A stretch of 42,967 nucleotides of DNA from Pseudomonadota bacterium. Its GTDB lineage: Bacteria; Pseudomonadota; Gammaproteobacteria; Burkholderiales; UBA11063. The notes beneath the pieces were generated by a model. It saw only the letters and a program-made list of their open reading frames with translations, was not told the origin of the DNA and did no database searches. The stretch spans positions 1 through 42,967 of the forward strand of contig JAUPUP010000216.1 in the NCBI GenBank assembly GCA_030917485.1. Direction: 5' to 3'. This document shows, in pieces, positions 36,398-42,967 of the stretch (positions within the stretch are counted from its first letter, which is position 1; each line of letters opens with the position of its first letter). Position numbers and translations under genes: made by a program.

Positions 36398-37369
36398 TTG
36401 TTACAAGATAGTTTTTCTCGCCAGTTCCAGTATATACGCATCTCTGTAACTGAGCGCTGTAATTTTAAATGCCAGTATTGCCTGCCTAATGGCTATCAGA
36501 GAACTTGTGCTGATGATTCGTTATTTGTGGCTGAGATTGATAATTTAGTTGCAGCTTTGGTTGACATGGGGGTATGGAAAATCCGTCTCACTGGTGGTGA
36601 GCCGACCTTACGTCGAGACTTAAGTGAAATTATGCAAATCATTCGTGGATACCCACAAATTCGTGAATTGGGGATAACCACCAACGGGTTTAAATTAGGA
36701 GACAAGATTAACGAGTATTTTAACGCAGGGCTTACTAATCTAAATGTGAGTGTTGACAGCATGGATGGTGAACAATTTAAAAATATTACTCAGGTGGATA
36801 AGCTTGACTATATTATGGATTCAATTAAAACTGCGCGCTCAATTGGCGTGTGTAAAATTAAAATTAATGCGGTTTTGTTGCCACATAGTTTAACTGAATT
36901 GGATATGTTTTTGGAGTATATACGTAATCAGCCAATAAGTGTGCGCTTTATTGAATTAATGCAAACCAGTGATAATGGAGCTTATTTTAAAGCTAACTAT
37001 ATTGACGCAGCAATTTTGCATAATGAATTGTTACAACGAGGATGGCAGCAAATTGCACGGGAAGATGGCGCTGGTCCAGCAATAGAATTCAGTCATACCG
37101 ATTATATAGGTAAGGTAGGTATTATTGCTCCGTATAGAAAAGATTTTTGCAGCACTTGTAATCGCTTACGCTTTACTCATACTGGTGCGTTGCGGTTGTG
37201 TTTGTTTGGAGATGGCAATTATCCATTACGTAATTTACTTCAATCTAAACAGCAAAAGCCTGAACTACAACAAGCAATACTTGTGGCATTAAGCGAAAAA
37301 CCAAAAGCACACCAGCTTGCCAGTTTTAAAACTGGCAATATTCAAAATCTTTCCAACGTAGGTGGTTGA
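36398..37369 (+). CDS. moaA: GTP 3',8-cyclase MoaA
   Basis: Radical SAM enzyme for the first step of molybdenum cofactor synthesis, turning GTP into 3',8-cyclo-7,8-dihydro-GTP. Cys21, Cys25 and Cys28 (CNFKCQYC) bind the SAM cluster, and FCSTCNRLRFTHTGALRLC the second cluster. LTGGEPTLR is the SAM-binding segment, and the C-terminus ends in Gly-Gly, needed for activity. The TTG at 36398 gives the typical start MLQDSFSRQF and has AGGTG about ten bases upstream; another TTG at 36389 is in frame. It begins one base after the soeC stop, so the cofactor genes are fused to the enzyme operon. Confidence 0.94.
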   Translation: MLQDSFSRQFQYIRISVTERCNFKCQYCLPNGYQRTCADDSLFVAEIDNLVAALVDMGVWKIRLTGGEPTLRRDLSEIMQIIRGYPQIRELGITTNGFKLGDKINEYFNAGLTNLNVSVDSMDGEQFKNITQVDKLDYIMDSIKTARSIGVCKIKINAVLLPHSLTELDMFLEYIRNQPISVRFIELMQTSDNGAYFKANYIDAAILHNELLQRGWQQIAREDGAGPAIEFSHTDYIGKVGIIAPYRKDFCSTCNRLRFTHTGALRLCLFGDGNYPLRNLLQSKQQKPELQQAILVALSEKPKAHQLASFKTGNIQNLSNVGG

Positions 37370-38400
37370 TGAGTTATTATAAAATGATAGATGTGAGTGA
37401 TAAACTGACGAATAAACGAATTGCCATAGCTAGTGGCAAAATTTATGTTGGTGAACCAGTGTTTAATTTGATTCGCAACAACCAAATGATTAAGGGCGAC
37501 CCATTACGTTTAGCGGAAATAGCTGCAATAATGGGAGCAAAGCAAACTAGTAATCTAATTCCTTTATGTCACCCCATAGGCTTAGATAAAGTTGAATTTA
37601 TTAATGAACTTGTAGAATCTGATTTTGCGGTACAAGTTTATTGTATTGCCACTACCAGCGCTAAAACAGGGGTTGAGATGGAAGCTTTGGCTGGAGTTAC
37701 CACAGGGCTGTTAACTATTTATGATTTAAGTAAAATTTCTGAACCAAGCCTTACTATTAGCGATATTCGTTTATTAGTCAAAATTGGTGGCAAGAGCGGT
37801 ACTTGGTTTAATCCTCAGATAAATGTGTTACCCAGTTGGATAGATCAATATATCCCTAAACCAATAAATTTATCAGCAATTAACTTTGCTACAATTACCC
37901 TTAGTGATAGGGCAGTTACAGGTGTTTATGCCGATAAATCTGGTGAACTGCTACAGCAATTATTGAGTGAATGTGGAGCAACTAGTTTAGGATACTATTT
38001 ATTAGCTGATGATGCTCAAGCATTAAAATATAAAATCAGTGAATTACTAAATAATCGAATGAGTCTAAATAATCCAATGGGTACAAGTAATCCAATGAGT
38101 GCAATGCTTAACCTAATTATTACTACAGGCGGTACTGGAATTGCGGAGCGTGATATAGTACCCGAAGCAATTTTGGCGCTTGGCGGACGTGAAATACCTG
38201 GTATCGGTGAGTTATTACGCATTTATGGCAGCAAGTTTACTAGCTTTAGCTGGTGCAGTCGCTCCTTGGCCTGTGTAGTCGACAATATCCTGATTATTGC
38301 CCTGCCTGGCAGCAGCAATGCTGTGCGTGAAGGGGTTGAGTGTTTAGTGCAAATTCTACCCCACTTAATTAAAATGGTACAAGGCGGTAACCATGATTAG
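37369..38400 (+). CDS. moaCB: Bifunctional MoaC-MoaB/MogA molybdenum cofactor protein
   Basis: A 343-residue fusion. Residues 1-150 are MoaC, cyclic pyranopterin monophosphate synthase: SNLIPLCHPIGL with His68, GVEMEALAGV, Asp119 and Lys122, and GGKSG with Lys142. Residues about 165-343 are a MoaB/MogA domain, which adenylylates molybdopterin, with ITLSDRAVTGVYADKSG, the TTGGTGIAERD motif and PGSSNAVREGVE. An 18-bp repeat inserts NNRMSL/NNPMGT/SNPMSA at about 228-245. The ATG overlaps the moaA stop (TGATG), and AGGTGG lies ahead of it. Such fusions are known in proteobacteria. Confidence 0.92.
   Translation: MSYYKMIDVSDKLTNKRIAIASGKIYVGEPVFNLIRNNQMIKGDPLRLAEIAAIMGAKQTSNLIPLCHPIGLDKVEFINELVESDFAVQVYCIATTSAKTGVEMEALAGVTTGLLTIYDLSKISEPSLTISDIRLLVKIGGKSGTWFNPQINVLPSWIDQYIPKPINLSAINFATITLSDRAVTGVYADKSGELLQQLLSECGATSLGYYLLADDAQALKYKISELLNNRMSLNNPMGTSNPMSAMLNLIITTGGTGIAERDIVPEAILALGGREIPGIGELLRIYGSKFTSFSWCSRSLACVVDNILIIALPGSSNAVREGVECLVQILPHLIKMVQGGNHD
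38050..38103 (+). repeat. Three 18-bp repeats in the MoaB domain
   Basis: Imperfect in-frame units at 38050-38067, 38068-38085 and 38086-38103 share the AATAATCSAATGRGT pattern. They encode six residues each (NNRMSL, NNPMGT, SNPMSA) in a surface-loop position before the conserved TTGGTG motif. The number of units could vary between strains. Confidence 0.6.
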
Positions 38401-39619
38401 CTATGCCCAGTCTTTAGAGTTATTAGAGCAAAATGGAGTGTTGGCGGTAACTGAAACTATTAATACTCAAAGCAGCCTAGAGCGTATTAGTTGTTGTGAT
38501 GTATATAGTCCGCGGGACTTGCCGAGCTTTAATAATTCAGCAATGGACGGCTTTGCTTTAAGATATAATGAAACTTTAAATGCAAGCCGGGATAACCCGC
38601 TAATATTCACGATTATTGATACGATAGCTGCCGAAGTTATACCGCAAAAAACTGCAGGTGGATATATGCAATGCAGTGAAATAATGACTGGCGCTGCGGT
38701 ACCATTAGCTTATGATGCGGTTATTCCTGTTGAATTAGTTGAGGAGCTTATTGAAAATGGCAAGCGCTGTATCAAACTAACTGCACCTGCAACTAGATTT
38801 GCCAATATTCGGTTTAGCGGTGAAGATGTTGCTGCAGGAACTATTGTATTGCGTGCTGGGCAACAAATAGGCGCAAGTGAAATTATGTTATTATCTGCTT
38901 TAGGTATTGCAACTGTTCAAGTATATAAACAGTTGACCATTGCTATAGCCAGTAGCGGTAATGAAATTAGTGATAACTATGCTGCACCGCTACACTATGG
39001 TGAAATCTATAACGCTAACTCACCACTTTTAGTTAATTTAGCTGCTGCGCAATGTTTTTCTGCTCGTTATGCTGGAATTTTAAATGATGAAAGTCAAGCG
39101 CTGATAAATTTTGTTGAGAATAGTTCAGAACAAATTTTAATTACTACTGGTGCAGTGTCTAAGGGGCGGTGGGATTTTATTCCAGAGACCTTGCGTCAGC
39201 TTGGGGCAGAGATTATATTTCATGGGGTGGCTATCAGACCTGGTAAACCCATATTATTTGCGCGCTTGCCGGATGGGCGTTTTTTCTTTGGGTTACCGGG
39301 AAACCCGGTTTCGAGTATGATCGGTTGGCGTTTTTTTGTAATCCCTTTGTTTTATGCTATGTGGGGTAAAGCCAGAGAAATTCCTATAAAATTAAAGTTA
39401 TGTACAAAATTTAAAAAAAACAATCAACTCCTACATTTTCTGAAAGCAGAAATGTTTATTGATAATGGACAGGCTTTTGCTGCCATCAGTAAAGATCAGG
39501 AATCATTTAAAATAAAAGCCCTTACTTTAGTTAATATTTGGGCGATAATAGGCGAAAATCAACATGAAATGGTGGATGGAGATATAATTATGGCTGTTCC
39601 ATTATATGCGAGATTGTAA
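38393..39619 (+). CDS. moeA: Molybdopterin molybdotransferase MoeA
   Basis: Inserts molybdenum into adenylylated molybdopterin. The 408 residues are the usual length. Diagnostic segments are DLPSFNNSAMDGFALR, EIMTGAAVPLAYDAVIPVE, the ITTGAVSKGRWDFIPETL domain and FGLPGNPVSSMIGWRFFV. The ATG at 38393 lies inside the end of the moaCB gene (8-base overlap). A gap of about 210 bases with a palindromic repeat follows before moaD, the only large gap in the molybdenum run. Confidence 0.95.
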   Translation: MISYAQSLELLEQNGVLAVTETINTQSSLERISCCDVYSPRDLPSFNNSAMDGFALRYNETLNASRDNPLIFTIIDTIAAEVIPQKTAGGYMQCSEIMTGAAVPLAYDAVIPVELVEELIENGKRCIKLTAPATRFANIRFSGEDVAAGTIVLRAGQQIGASEIMLLSALGIATVQVYKQLTIAIASSGNEISDNYAAPLHYGEIYNANSPLLVNLAAAQCFSARYAGILNDESQALINFVENSSEQILITTGAVSKGRWDFIPETLRQLGAEIIFHGVAIRPGKPILFARLPDGRFFFGLPGNPVSSMIGWRFFVIPLFYAMWGKAREIPIKLKLCTKFKKNNQLLHFLKAEMFIDNGQAFAAISKDQESFKIKALTLVNIWAIIGENQHEMVDGDIIMAVPLYARL

Positions 39620-39661
39620 TAAATTCTCTGCTTTTAAATTTTCAAGTACAAGCGCTATATG

Positions 39662-39678
39662 TTAGGGACACGTCCTAA
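39662..39678 (+). terminator. Weak hairpin after moeA
   Basis: TTAGG (39662-39666) pairs with CCTAA (39674-39678), plus one G-T pair, around a short loop. The sequence after it is only moderately T-rich (GTTTATTATGTTT). It may attenuate transcription between moeA and moaD, or be part of the repeat region that follows. Confidence 0.3.
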
Positions 39679-39704
39679 GTTTATTATGTTTAAAATATAC
39701 TTCT

Positions 39705-39828
39705 ATACTCGCAGTATTTCGATTTTGGATGCGAAATATTGCGTAAGATACGACGACATGTACAAATAAGTACATGAGGAGTAGATTACAAAATATGACA
39801 AAATCCAAAATTGAAAGACAAAGAGTAT
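39705..39828. repeat. 124-bp palindromic repeat before moaD
   Basis: The left end (39705-39730, from ATACTC to ATTTTGGAT) and the right end (39803-39828, from ATCCAAAAT to GAGTAT) are inverted repeats matching at about 21 of 26 positions. Inside are two hairpins: 39710-39721 with 39732-39743 (11 of 12 pairs) and CATGTAC/GTACATG at 39757-39776. The loop of the first hairpin is complementary to 39803-39811. The element stops exactly at the moaD ATG. Its internal hairpin resembles the one in the MITE-like elements. It could be a mobile repeat, a structured leader, or both. Confidence 0.6.
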
Positions 39829-40083
39829 ATGCAAATTTATTTTCATGGTTTTGGTGCCACACGTATATTAAGTGGTTATATGCTTGAAATTGATCCGCTG
39901 ACCAGTATCGCTGGAATTCGCAAGAAACTTATGCAGTCAATTGAAGCTCAAGAAAAATATGCCTCCGTATACGATATTTTGAGTACTACTGTATTTGCCA
40001 CTGAGCAGCAGGTTTTTTCTGATGAACAACTAATTGTGAGCGATACCACGCTCCATTTATTGCCTCCGGTGTGCGGTGGATAA
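39829..40083 (+). CDS. moaD: Molybdopterin synthase sulfur carrier MoaD
   Basis: Small ubiquitin-like subunit (84 residues) carrying sulfur as a C-terminal thiocarboxylate. It ends in LLPPVCGG; the Gly-Gly tail is essential for activation by MoeB. The chosen ATG gives MQIYFHGFG, fitting the first beta strand of the fold. A TTG at 39811 is in frame but would place the inverted-repeat end inside the coding region. The 3' end overlaps moeB by 8 bases, so carrier and activating enzyme are coupled in translation. Confidence 0.88.
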   Translation: MQIYFHGFGATRILSGYMLEIDPLTSIAGIRKKLMQSIEAQEKYASVYDILSTTVFATEQQVFSDEQLIVSDTTLHLLPPVCGG

Positions 40084-41152
40084 GCCATATTTAGGACAAA
40101 GCTGTTTAGAACAGGGATATCTGGCGCGCTATCTAGCGCAGCAAATTTTACCCGAGATTGGTAAAATAGGTCAGGATAAACTCATGGCAAGCAAGGTTTT
40201 GGTTGTTGGGTGTGGCGGTTTAGCAGCATCGGCATTGACTTATCTGACAGCCGCAGGAGTAGGGGAACTAACTCTTATTGATGATGATGTCGTAGAATTA
40301 GGCAATCTTAACCGCCAAATATTGTTTACTGAAGCAGATGTTGGGCAAAATAAGGCAGAAAGTGCCAAACTGCGCTTGTCTCAGCAAAATCAGCATGTTA
40401 AAATTAATGCCATTACTCAAAAATTTAACTTAGCCAATGGACTTAGCTTAGTTAATTGTCATGATTTGGTGCTTGATTGTAGTGATGCATATTCATCTAA
40501 ACTAGCTATAAATTATTGTTGCAGCTTGACCCGTAAGCCATGGGTTTATGCTTCTGTTTTGGGATGGGATGGGCAGGCTGCCCTTTTGACTTTACATAAT
40601 CGTCATGCTCCGTGCTATAAATGTTGGCAGGAGAGTGCTCCTCATGGGTTGCGCAACTGTGAGGCAAATGGTGTTTTAGGCGCTGCTGTAAGTACAGTTG
40701 GCAGCCATCAAGCAGGCTTGGCATTACAATACTTACTTGGTTATTTGCATAATGCTAATTGTTTGTGGGTGTTTGATTTGTGGGCGATGGAGCAGAAAAA
40801 ATTTCAATTAAGCAAACGCCATAATTGTAAATTTCATTCAGACAAACTGGAAAATCTGCCTTTCTGTAGTTATGAGGAGTTACGACTATGGGATGAGTAT
40901 ATTTTGCTTGATATACGTAGTGGCGACGAATGGGATATTGGGCATTTGCCACAAGCGCGCCATGTATCGCCTGGAATTTTAATGGAAGTCGAGAAGTATT
41001 ACAAAACAACACAGAATTTGGTAATTTATTGTAATCAAAATACCTTAAGCCAGCTTGTGGTAGAAAATTTACGTAATTTGGGGTATCGTGCCTTTGTTTT
41101 AGATGGTGGCTATCAGGCCTATGCTCATTTAGCGGTAAGGAAATTAGATTAA
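40076..41152 (+). CDS. moeB: MoeB-type adenylyltransferase with C-terminal rhodanese domain
   Basis: Activates the MoaD C-terminus by adenylylation (residues 1-255) and probably delivers sulfur through its rhodanese domain (about 262-358). ATP-binding VVGCGGLA (43-50), LNRQILF with Arg80 and Cys195 in RNCEANGVLG match MoeB. The rhodanese loop has Cys319 (IYCNQN). The zinc site has Cys180 and Cys183 as usual, but the second pair is Cys251-Lys-Phe-His254 rather than Cys-x2-Cys. The fusion resembles MoeZ and eukaryotic MOCS3. It starts with GTG inside moaD. Confidence 0.92.
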   Translation: MDKPYLGQSCLEQGYLARYLAQQILPEIGKIGQDKLMASKVLVVGCGGLAASALTYLTAAGVGELTLIDDDVVELGNLNRQILFTEADVGQNKAESAKLRLSQQNQHVKINAITQKFNLANGLSLVNCHDLVLDCSDAYSSKLAINYCCSLTRKPWVYASVLGWDGQAALLTLHNRHAPCYKCWQESAPHGLRNCEANGVLGAAVSTVGSHQAGLALQYLLGYLHNANCLWVFDLWAMEQKKFQLSKRHNCKFHSDKLENLPFCSYEELRLWDEYILLDIRSGDEWDIGHLPQARHVSPGILMEVEKYYKTTQNLVIYCNQNTLSQLVVENLRNLGYRAFVLDGGYQAYAHLAVRKLD

Positions 41153-41592
41153 TGCAACAAACTATAGTTGAATTTTGTGGGCAGCCGATAGACATAAACG
41201 CGTATTTATTACAGACGGTTAATTTTGAGCATGGTGCTCAGGATATTTTTATCGGCAAAGTACGTGATTTTAATCAAAATCGTGAGGTAGTGGGTATTGA
41301 ATATGAGGTTTTTACTCCGCTGGCATCTATTACCCTTGAGCAGGCTTGTGTTAGGGCTAGAATGGAGATTTGTCCTAATTTGGATATAATTATTGTCCAT
41401 CGTTTTGGCTACCTTTGTGTTGGTGAGATTAGCGTTTTAATTTGTGTTGGTTCTAAGCACCGTGATGAAGCTTTTGTTGCCTGCCGGTATCTTATTGAAG
41501 AAATCAAGCATCAGGTTCCGATATGGAAACAAGAGCACTATATTGATGGTAAAAGCGAGTGGGTAAAAGGTCATGCTTTGTGTCAGGCATAG
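41152..41592 (+). CDS. moaE: Molybdopterin synthase catalytic subunit MoaE
   Basis: Large subunit of molybdopterin synthase, which adds two sulfurs to cyclic pyranopterin monophosphate using thiocarboxylated MoaD. It has 146 residues. Lys119 and Lys126 in EIKHQVPIWKQEHY correspond in position to the catalytic lysines of E. coli MoaE. VHRFGYLCVGEISVLI and SKHRDEAF are also typical. The ATG shares one base with the moeB stop (TAATG). Confidence 0.95.
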   Translation: MQQTIVEFCGQPIDINAYLLQTVNFEHGAQDIFIGKVRDFNQNREVVGIEYEVFTPLASITLEQACVRARMEICPNLDIIIVHRFGYLCVGEISVLICVGSKHRDEAFVACRYLIEEIKHQVPIWKQEHYIDGKSEWVKGHALCQA

Positions 41593-42194
41593 CTGATTTA
41601 GCAATCTGCATTTTAGCTGGCGGAGCTTCCTCACGCATGGGGCAGAATAAGGCAGAGCTGCGTTTATCCAAACAGTTAACCTTGCTTGAAGAGATGTTGA
41701 GCCGATTTAGCTGTAATAAGCAATTATTAGTATTTAGTAGTGGCGGAAAAAGTTGCCATGGCTATCCGCAAGTTCCAGATTTATTTAGTTCACGTTTAGG
41801 TCCTGTAGCGGGAATTGTTAGCTCCATTTTATGGTTGAAGCAGGTACATCCGGAAGTACAAAACTGTATATTTATTCCGGTTGATTTGGCGTACCTAAAT
41901 TATAGTGACTTATCTGGCTTAATTAGATCAAACTATGAGATAACTTATTTTAAAGATAATCCACTACCGTTAAAAATAAATATTTCAGCAGCGGTACAAC
42001 AAATTTGTATAGACATGATATATGAGTTACAGCATTTATCTGGTTATTCAGTATATAAATTTATTCAAAAATTTAAGCATCATAATGAAATAGAAAATTA
42101 TAATCCGCATTGCTTGACTAACTTAAATTATTTTACAGACTGGGAAAAGTACCTTAATGAATATTCGTTTAGATCAAACGACAATCCGAATTAG
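41580..42194 (+). CDS. mobA: Molybdenum cofactor guanylyltransferase MobA
   Basis: Attaches GMP to molybdenum cofactor to give the bis-guanine dinucleotide form used by DMSO-reductase-family enzymes, such as the SoeA-like protein here. The nucleotide-binding segment LAGGASSRMGQNKAEL (12-27) is clear, followed by VPDLFSSRLGPVAGIVSSI and FIPVDLAYL, where the usual CD is replaced by VD. I chose the GTG at 41580, with AAAAGG nine bases upstream; the frame also opens at a GTG at 41559. It has 204 residues and overlaps moaE by 13 bases. Confidence 0.9.
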   Translation: MSGIADLAICILAGGASSRMGQNKAELRLSKQLTLLEEMLSRFSCNKQLLVFSSGGKSCHGYPQVPDLFSSRLGPVAGIVSSILWLKQVHPEVQNCIFIPVDLAYLNYSDLSGLIRSNYEITYFKDNPLPLKINISAAVQQICIDMIYELQHLSGYSVYKFIQKFKHHNEIENYNPHCLTNLNYFTDWEKYLNEYSFRSNDNPN

Positions 42195-42462
42195 GATTAC
42201 TCAAGCTGAATTTTATCAACTAAAAAAAACCGGGAGTATAAAATTTGATTTTGTATATTTGCCACTACTGGTAAGCATAGTGGTACATCCTCTGGCTAAA
42301 ATTGGAGCGATTTTGCCAAAGCAAATCAATCTTAGTTTAGTTGAAAGTGAATTAAACTTGTTGCTCACTCCAGAAATTAAAAAAAGTGGATTAAAATTAA
42401 TGGTGTTATCAGTTGATAATCATGAAATTGCTGTTGATCTGCAAGTGGATTTGCATGAGTAG
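42157..42462 (+). CDS. Small DUF7009-like protein in molybdenum cluster
   Basis: A 101-residue protein without signal or membrane helix. The opening MNIRLDQTTIRIRITQAEFYQL resembles the small proteins, classed as DUF7009, that occur in molybdenum cofactor gene clusters, but I cannot confirm it by search. The rest alternates predicted strands (FDFVYLPLLVSIVVH, LKLMVLSVDNHEIAVDL). It overlaps mobA by 38 bases and is followed by modA, so a role in molybdenum metabolism is likely by position only. Confidence 0.65.
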   Translation: MNIRLDQTTIRIRITQAEFYQLKKTGSIKFDFVYLPLLVSIVVHPLAKIGAILPKQINLSLVESELNLLLTPEIKKSGLKLMVLSVDNHEIAVDLQVDLHE

Positions 42463-42486
42463 TTGTATCGAATTAGCAGTGGTTAC

Positions 42487-42512
42487 GATTATTCGAATCT
42501 ATTTGAATAATC
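42487..42512. promoter_or_regulatory. 26-bp palindrome upstream of modA
   Basis: GATTATTCGAAT (42487-42498) and ATTTGAATAATC (42501-42512) are inverted repeats matching at 11 of 12 positions around a CT centre. The outer 8 bases of each arm match perfectly. No T-run follows, so it does not look like a terminator. It lies 25 bases after the DUF7009-like gene and 38 bases before modA, a position suited to an operator. It does not resemble the ModE site. Confidence 0.55.
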
Positions 42513-42539
42513 TGGGTAAAATGGAAGTTGTTAAAATCT

Positions 42540-42543
42540 AGGG
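42540..42543 (+). promoter_or_regulatory. Ribosome binding site deciding the modA start
   Basis: AGGG at 42540-42543 lies 7 bases before a GTG at 42551 but almost touches the ATG at 42545. The spacing therefore favours the GTG. Confidence 0.5.
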
Positions 42544-42550
42544 AATGAAA

Positions 42551-42967
42551 GTGTTAAAAAACATATTACTGTTGCTTTTTATTGTGATTAACGCTGCTGT
42601 CGCTGCTGCTACATTGAATATTGCTGTTGCGAGTAATTTTAGCCAGCCGGCTAGACAGCTTGCTCTCAAATTTGAGCAACAAAGCGGTGTATCAGTACTT
42701 ATCTCGACTGGATCGACCCAAATTTTAGCTAAACAGTTGGCTAATGGTGCGCCATATGATGTTTTTCTTGCTGCAGATGAATCGACGCCAGCCAGGCTTG
42801 TAAGTGATGGTTATGCTCTGGCTGGTACTCAGTTTACCTATGCGCGTGGACAATTAGTTTTATGGAGTCATCAATCTGGATTTATAAAGGGAGATGACAA
42901 AGTTTTATTTACTAATAAATTTAAACATCTGGCAATTGCCAATCCTAAGTTAGCTCCATATGGAGCA
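42551..42967 (+). CDS. modA: Molybdate-binding protein ModA (5' part)
   Basis: Periplasmic binding protein of the molybdate ABC transporter; the gene runs off the window end. It begins with a signal peptide (LKNILLLLFIVINAAVAAA, cleaved after about residue 18). The mature start LNIAVASNFSQPARQLA, then VSVLISTGSTQILAKQLANGAPYDVFLAADESTPARLV, are diagnostic for ModA; the Ser residues in ASNFS and TGST bind molybdate. The next expected motif IANPKLAPYG is at the window edge. GTG at 42551 fits the ribosome site better than ATG at 42545, two codons upstream. modB and modC would be expected just beyond. Confidence 0.93.
   Translation, partial: MLKNILLLLFIVINAAVAAATLNIAVASNFSQPARQLALKFEQQSGVSVLISTGSTQILAKQLANGAPYDVFLAADESTPARLVSDGYALAGTQFTYARGQLVLWSHQSGFIKGDDKVLFTNKFKHLAIANPKLAPYGA

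Noticed and set aside
39705-39828. Molybdenum cofactor riboswitch before moaD
   Set aside because: The position is attractive, but the hairpins do not match the conserved features I know for the Moco RNA motif, and the inverted ends look like a repeat element.
39662-39862. 66-codon minus-strand frame covering the moaD leader
   Set aside because: It runs over the palindromic repeat and into moaD, has no family resemblance, and the region is better explained by hairpins.
40755-41195. 146-codon minus-strand frame opposite moeB
   Set aside because: The plus strand encodes a clear MoeB-rhodanese protein, so this is its shadow.
42487-42512. ModE operator before modA
   Set aside because: The arms GATTATTC/GAATAATC do not resemble the ModE consensus with its TATATA-type halves.

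Overview
The window looks like a chromosomal segment of an AT-rich, Gram-negative, respiring proteobacterium. The gene order sdhC-sdhD-sdhA-sdhB-sdhE-gltA-sucA is the arrangement I associate with Neisseria and its relatives. The BioC-like protein and the hemC-hemD-hemX-hemY order also fit Beta/Gammaproteobacteria. My best guess is a low-GC betaproteobacterium close to Neisseriales, made from gene content only. MsbA and several outer-membrane lipoproteins show that it has an outer membrane.

Left part (1-10950): a long non-coding stretch and tRNA-Ala(GGC) precede the succinate dehydrogenase operon with its flavinylation factor, then citrate synthase and the 2-oxoglutarate dehydrogenase E1 gene. 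The E2 and E3 genes that usually follow sucA are absent. A small coiled-coil membrane protein, comF and a BioC-like methyltransferase follow.

Middle part (10951-31809): tRNA-Lys(CTT) is followed closely by a six-bladed Kelch lipoprotein gene. trmJ and purA lie on the minus strand. msbA is bracketed by two copies of a MITE-like element with perfect 12-bp terminal inverted repeats and perfect 8-bp target duplications. Then come hemCDXY, ftsK and an LpoB/YcfL-type envelope lipoprotein cluster, which is interrupted by a 627-residue orphan gene. A DegT aminotransferase/phosphoglycosyltransferase pair and tsaC end this part.

Right part (31855-42967): a compact, overlapping plus-strand run encodes a cytoplasmic SoeABC-like molybdoenzyme (probably sulfite:quinone oxidoreductase) and nearly the whole molybdenum cofactor pathway: moaA, a moaC-moaB fusion, moeA, moaD, a moeB-rhodanese fusion, moaE, mobA, a small DUF7009-like protein and the start of modA. 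It reads as an enzyme packaged with its own cofactor factory and molybdate uptake. A second palindromic repeat with imperfect 26-bp inverted ends lies directly against the moaD start codon.

The most noteworthy items are the two MITE-like families, the self-contained molybdenum module, the orphan gene inside the LpoB cluster, an SdhE with a changed RGxxE motif, a MoeB with a Cys-x2-His half zinc site, and a large palindrome in front of modA. I found no CRISPR array, prophage or transposase gene.
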